This document shows, piece by piece, positions 18,654 through 21,630 of a stretch of DNA of 21,630 nucleotides. Below the pieces are notes generated by a model, which was not told where the DNA came from, did not search any database, and was given only the letters and a program-made list of their open reading frames with translations. The position numbers were made by a program, and so were the translations under genes. The stretch covers positions 1 through 21,630 of IMG/VR virus record IMGVR_UViG_3300025300_000113; one strand, 5' to 3'. Position 1 is the first letter of the stretch, and each line of letters starts with the position of its first letter. This stretch comes from a virus.

Positions 18654-21630
18654 AGTTGCAGAGAGGGTAGAGAGGGTTGGGTCGGGTTTGAAGAAGGGGA
18701 ATATCGTTAAACACTCCGCTTCTGGGGTGTGGTTGGTTTGGAACGGCACTAGAGGTGTTACCTTCCAGGAATACCTGGCGATAAACCCGGATGGGAACCA
18801 GAGCGTGATGGCGCAACAACAAGCCTTGAGCGACCTCCAGGGTGCGCTGTACACGATGGACGTTAAGAAGGTTGTTGGCACTGGCCCTTATAGTTGGGCC
18901 TTCATGGTGCAACCCACGTTGCAGCCCTCTGTTCCTGCCTATGGCAGATTGGATGTCCCGCGACCCGGGACGGCTACTTGGTATAGTGCTGAGGAGTTGA
19001 TGGTCAAAGCGTCCGATCAGTATGCCAAGGGCACCGCCCGTAAGGCCGATTTCAGTGGAGACCTTGACCAATATAAGGAGATATTAGGCTGGAAGGACGA
19101 GGACTTCTTAACCTTCGACCCGATGGGGGGCGAATGGGATGAAACCTCCCGCAAAATGACTGGTGAGCTTAAATTCGACCCCCAGAAGCACGCCATCTTC
19201 CTGAACGAGGTGAAGACTTACCTGGGGATGCTGGGCGACACCATGGCCGTCCATACCCTTGGTGATGGTACGAAGATCACCTCTTTCGAGGGGAAGCATT
19301 ATGTGGAACGCGGCGGCCCTCAAGAGGGCTGGAACGTAAACACCCTGAAAGATGCTGGAGGAGTAGCCAGGTTCATCGGGGTGACCGACCCTTCGGGCAA
19401 ACACAGTGTAGAAGCGATAGGTTCCCAGAATGCAGCCAACTATACCATGCTGGCCGAGTCTGAAGGCGGCAGGGTTGAACCTGATGTGAAACGGGCGCAG
19501 AGGAACTACGCCGCCGGGGAACAGCCACTGGCAGAAGGCGCGGTCATCAAGAACGTGGTGCCTGGATACGACGCCGTGCAGACGAGTGCCGGTAAGTATC
19601 AGTTGATATCCCAGCAGGAAGATGCCGATGTGGCTATCGGTGCCACCATCCCACTGCCTGATGGGCGGTACTCGGTCAAGGTCGCACCCGATAAGTACGA
19701 GACAGTCACGCCAGCATCCGGTGCCTGGTTCGTGGATGACTGGGGTAACGGCTGGATGCGGGACGATGATGGCTCGTTACAGCGAGTCCCGTCCCCATCC
19801 ATAGACGAGCAGATCAACCAGGCTTTGATACAGGGTAACAGTGACCGAGCATTGGCTCTCAGTGACTTCCGGGACCGTCCCAGCGCACAGGAACGCTTCC
19901 AGTTGGCTCTGGAATTCGCCCGTTCCCCCGGCGATATCATGGCTATCTCGGCCATCCTGGGTGGACTGGTGACCCCGCCGACGCCAGTGCCTGGGCAGGT
20001 GGCGCGAATCGCTGACCCGCCCACATGGGTAACCGAAGCATGGGAGCAGTTGCAGTCTTCCTGGGGAGTCCCGGACGTATTGAAGAACCCGGCACCGGGC
20101 GTCAGTAAGGATATCGATCCGCAGACGTTGCAGGATGCGTTGTCCACCGGAGATTTCCTGGGGGCTCAGACGCAATCAGCGGCGATGACCGCCGACCGGT
20201 CTCAAGGCATGGTTGAGGCTGAACGTGCAGACGAATTCGGAGACCTGGAGCCTCCGCCAGATTCGGGTATGCCTGGGGCTGGGGCTGCGCTGCTTCGGCG
20301 TGAACGCCAAGCAGTGCAGCGGCCTCCTCCCGCTCCTACCAGTCTCGACCTGGATGTGGAGCCGGGGCTAGTGGAAGACCCCATGGCCGGGGCGCGGATG
20401 CTTGCGACAGAAAGAGAGGATGCTGCTGGTGAATTCGCCCGCAGTATGGGCGAGGAAGGGGCATTACCTCCAGGCGAGTCGGGCCAGGGTCTTACCGCCG
20501 AGCAGCAGTTCAATCTTGCTGGCGGCGAGGAAGCTGCCCTGGAAGATTTTCGTCTTGAACTGGGCAGCCCCCATCAGGGCTATGAGCCGTATTATCAGAA
20601 CTATTCTAAACAATCCAGTACGCATAAAGGACGGTTCATCCCATCTGACTATGATCGGGCTAAAACTCAGGATGATGCATGGCACGCAGCACGGGATATG
20701 TTCGATGAGGCAGGCTTGAACATATTCTTCGTTGGCAACAACGCTCCGCAACAGGCCATCAACTATGTAGCTCGGGCATTCGGCCTGTTCCCTGGCGACG
20801 AGGGGTTCGTTCAGGCTGTTCAGGACCGGGCCGCAGTTCTGGTGAATAGCGCAGACCCGCAAGCGGCGTTGAATCATGCGAATCAGATAGACCGGTCGTC
20901 TGCCAAGGTGCATCCTAGCGCGAACCTTGTGGGAGCCTCTGGCGAAGCATTTGCAGACCCTTCTGCTGCATCCGTGCAGCAACAACAGGATGCAGCAGAA
21001 GGGCTTATCGGTGTTGACGCTGCCGACCCCGATGTCAATCAGGTAGATGATTTTGGTGAGTCATTAGCCGATGAGTTTGGCGATTTAGAGCCACCGACAA
21101 CTACGGTTAAAGATCCAGACGCTTTCGTCAAGGCGATGCTTGCTGAGGAACAAGCAACAAAAGCAGCGTTTATAAGACAACAGGATGACTTTGATGCCAG
21201 ATATGGCGAAGATTTAGAAGGTGTTCCCGTATCTGATCCAACCTCCCCGTCTATATCAGTGCCATCGGTTCCTGACTGGTTTGAAGAAGCGGGATCTAAG
21301 CCGACTGTCCAGACGGTCCCTGACTGGTTTGAAGAGGACACTTATTACGAGCCAACGCCGCCAGCAGTTACGAGATATGAGGAATACGAGAATATGGCAG
21401 GCGGCGGCACGACGTTCAGGGACACGATGGCCCTCGTTGGTGAGGAAGGCCCGGAGTTGGTGCATCTACCTGCTGGAACCGAGGTCATTCCCGCCGATTT
21501 CACCGAGGCTATGCTCCATGGCAGGAAGGCCAAAAGGATGGCTAATGGTGGGACAATGCCTTCTAATCTAACCTGGGGTGATATGGCGCAGGTAGGAGGG
21601 ACAGGCGGTGAAGTGATCAGAAGGTCGGAC
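18646..21630 (+). CDS. Long virion protein, tape-measure-like (partial, 3' end off the window)
   Basis: This frame is open for 995 codons from ATG 18646 to the right edge. The ATG has AGGAG about 8 nt upstream and overlaps the previous gene by 8 nt. The segment ALVGEEGPELVHLPAGTEVI near residues 941-960 matches the VGExGPExxxLPxGxxVIP motif typical of tape measure and related tail proteins. There are internal repeats: DEFGDLEPP occurs twice (about residues 527 and 807) and VPDWFEE twice. No clear transmembrane helices or long coiled coil were seen, which is unlike most tape measures. Much of the middle is low in structure and rich in Pro, Asp, Glu and Ala. It may be an internal or tail-associated virion protein. 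No capsid gene is visible before the edge. Confidence 0.65.
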   Translation, partial: MAEVAERVERVGSGLKKGNIVKHSASGVWLVWNGTRGVTFQEYLAINPDGNQSVMAQQQALSDLQGALYTMDVKKVVGTGPYSWAFMVQPTLQPSVPAYGRLDVPRPGTATWYSAEELMVKASDQYAKGTARKADFSGDLDQYKEILGWKDEDFLTFDPMGGEWDETSRKMTGELKFDPQKHAIFLNEVKTYLGMLGDTMAVHTLGDGTKITSFEGKHYVERGGPQEGWNVNTLKDAGGVARFIGVTDPSGKHSVEAIGSQNAANYTMLAESEGGRVEPDVKRAQRNYAAGEQPLAEGAVIKNVVPGYDAVQTSAGKYQLISQQEDADVAIGATIPLPDGRYSVKVAPDKYETVTPASGAWFVDDWGNGWMRDDDGSLQRVPSPSIDEQINQALIQGNSDRALALSDFRDRPSAQERFQLALEFARSPGDIMAISAILGGLVTPPTPVPGQVARIADPPTWVTEAWEQLQSSWGVPDVLKNPAPGVSKDIDPQTLQDALSTGDFLGAQTQSAAMTADRSQGMVEAERADEFGDLEPPPDSGMPGAGAALLRRERQAVQRPPPAPTSLDLDVEPGLVEDPMAGARMLATEREDAAGEFARSMGEEGALPPGESGQGLTAEQQFNLAGGEEAALEDFRLELGSPHQGYEPYYQNYSKQSSTHKGRFIPSDYDRAKTQDDAWHAARDMFDEAGLNIFFVGNNAPQQAINYVARAFGLFPGDEGFVQAVQDRAAVLVNSADPQAALNHANQIDRSSAKVHPSANLVGASGEAFADPSAASVQQQQDAAEGLIGVDAADPDVNQVDDFGESLADEFGDLEPPTTTVKDPDAFVKAMLAEEQATKAAFIRQQDDFDARYGEDLEGVPVSDPTSPSISVPSVPDWFEEAGSKPTVQTVPDWFEEDTYYEPTPPAVTRYEEYENMAGGGTTFRDTMALVGEEGPELVHLPAGTEVIPADFTEAMLHGRKAKRMANGGTMPSNLTWGDMAQVGGTGGEVIRRSD

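Noticed and set aside
1-21630. tRNA, rRNA, integrase or transposase genes
   Set aside because: None was recognised on either strand.

Overview
The window looks like a fragment of a tailed bacteriophage (Caudoviricetes) or a prophage-like contig from a bacterium. A rightward block carries a small-terminase-like gene, a large terminase, a portal protein and the start of a very long virion gene. A leftward block carries a DNA methyltransferase, a RepA-like ATPase, a Redbeta/RecT-like protein, a PD-(D/E)XK nuclease and many short phage-type proteins of unknown role. Translation signals are bacterial: strong GGAG-type Shine-Dalgarno sites, ATGA/TGATG/TAATG stop-start overlaps, and frequent GTG or TTG starts. 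I see no integrase, repressor, tRNA or rRNA, so lifestyle and host cannot be fixed from the window. The host could be a Chloroflexota-like or other environmental bacterium, but that is a guess.

Layout. Positions 1-5548 (minus strand) form a DNA modification, replication and recombination cluster. It holds a C5-cytosine methyltransferase overlapped along its whole length by a second open frame, a small zinc-ribbon protein, the ATPase, a short protein, the annealase-like protein, the nuclease and three short proteins. Positions 5549-6010 hold no gene but an array of degenerate ~32-bp repeats spaced 69-89 bp apart. Positions 6011-11355 (minus strand) hold a run of small phage proteins. Two near-consensus sigma70-type promoters (8792-8821 and 11397-11425) read leftward through this run, and stable hairpins sit in several of its spacers. 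Positions 11356-12104 are a gene-free divergent control region with short repeats, palindromes and a very AT-rich palindrome, a reasonable place for rightward control and perhaps a replication origin. Positions 12105-21630 (plus strand) hold two zinc-binding mini-proteins, the packaging genes, a cassette of four small or medium genes (three membrane-type) between terminase and portal, the portal, and a >995-codon gene that runs off the right edge.

How it fits together. The ATPase, annealase-like protein and exonuclease-like protein form a plausible phage replication/recombination module. The methyltransferase would modify phage DNA. The terminase and portal make the packaging motor. The long last gene ends the visible part with a motif typical of tape-measure-like proteins.

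Most notable are (1) the overprinted frame that covers the whole methyltransferase, starts 2 nt from it, and continues beyond it as a protein with regularly repeated W-P-T-P motifs, and (2) the repeat array at 5562-5969. Function calls rest on motif recognition by eye, with no database search.
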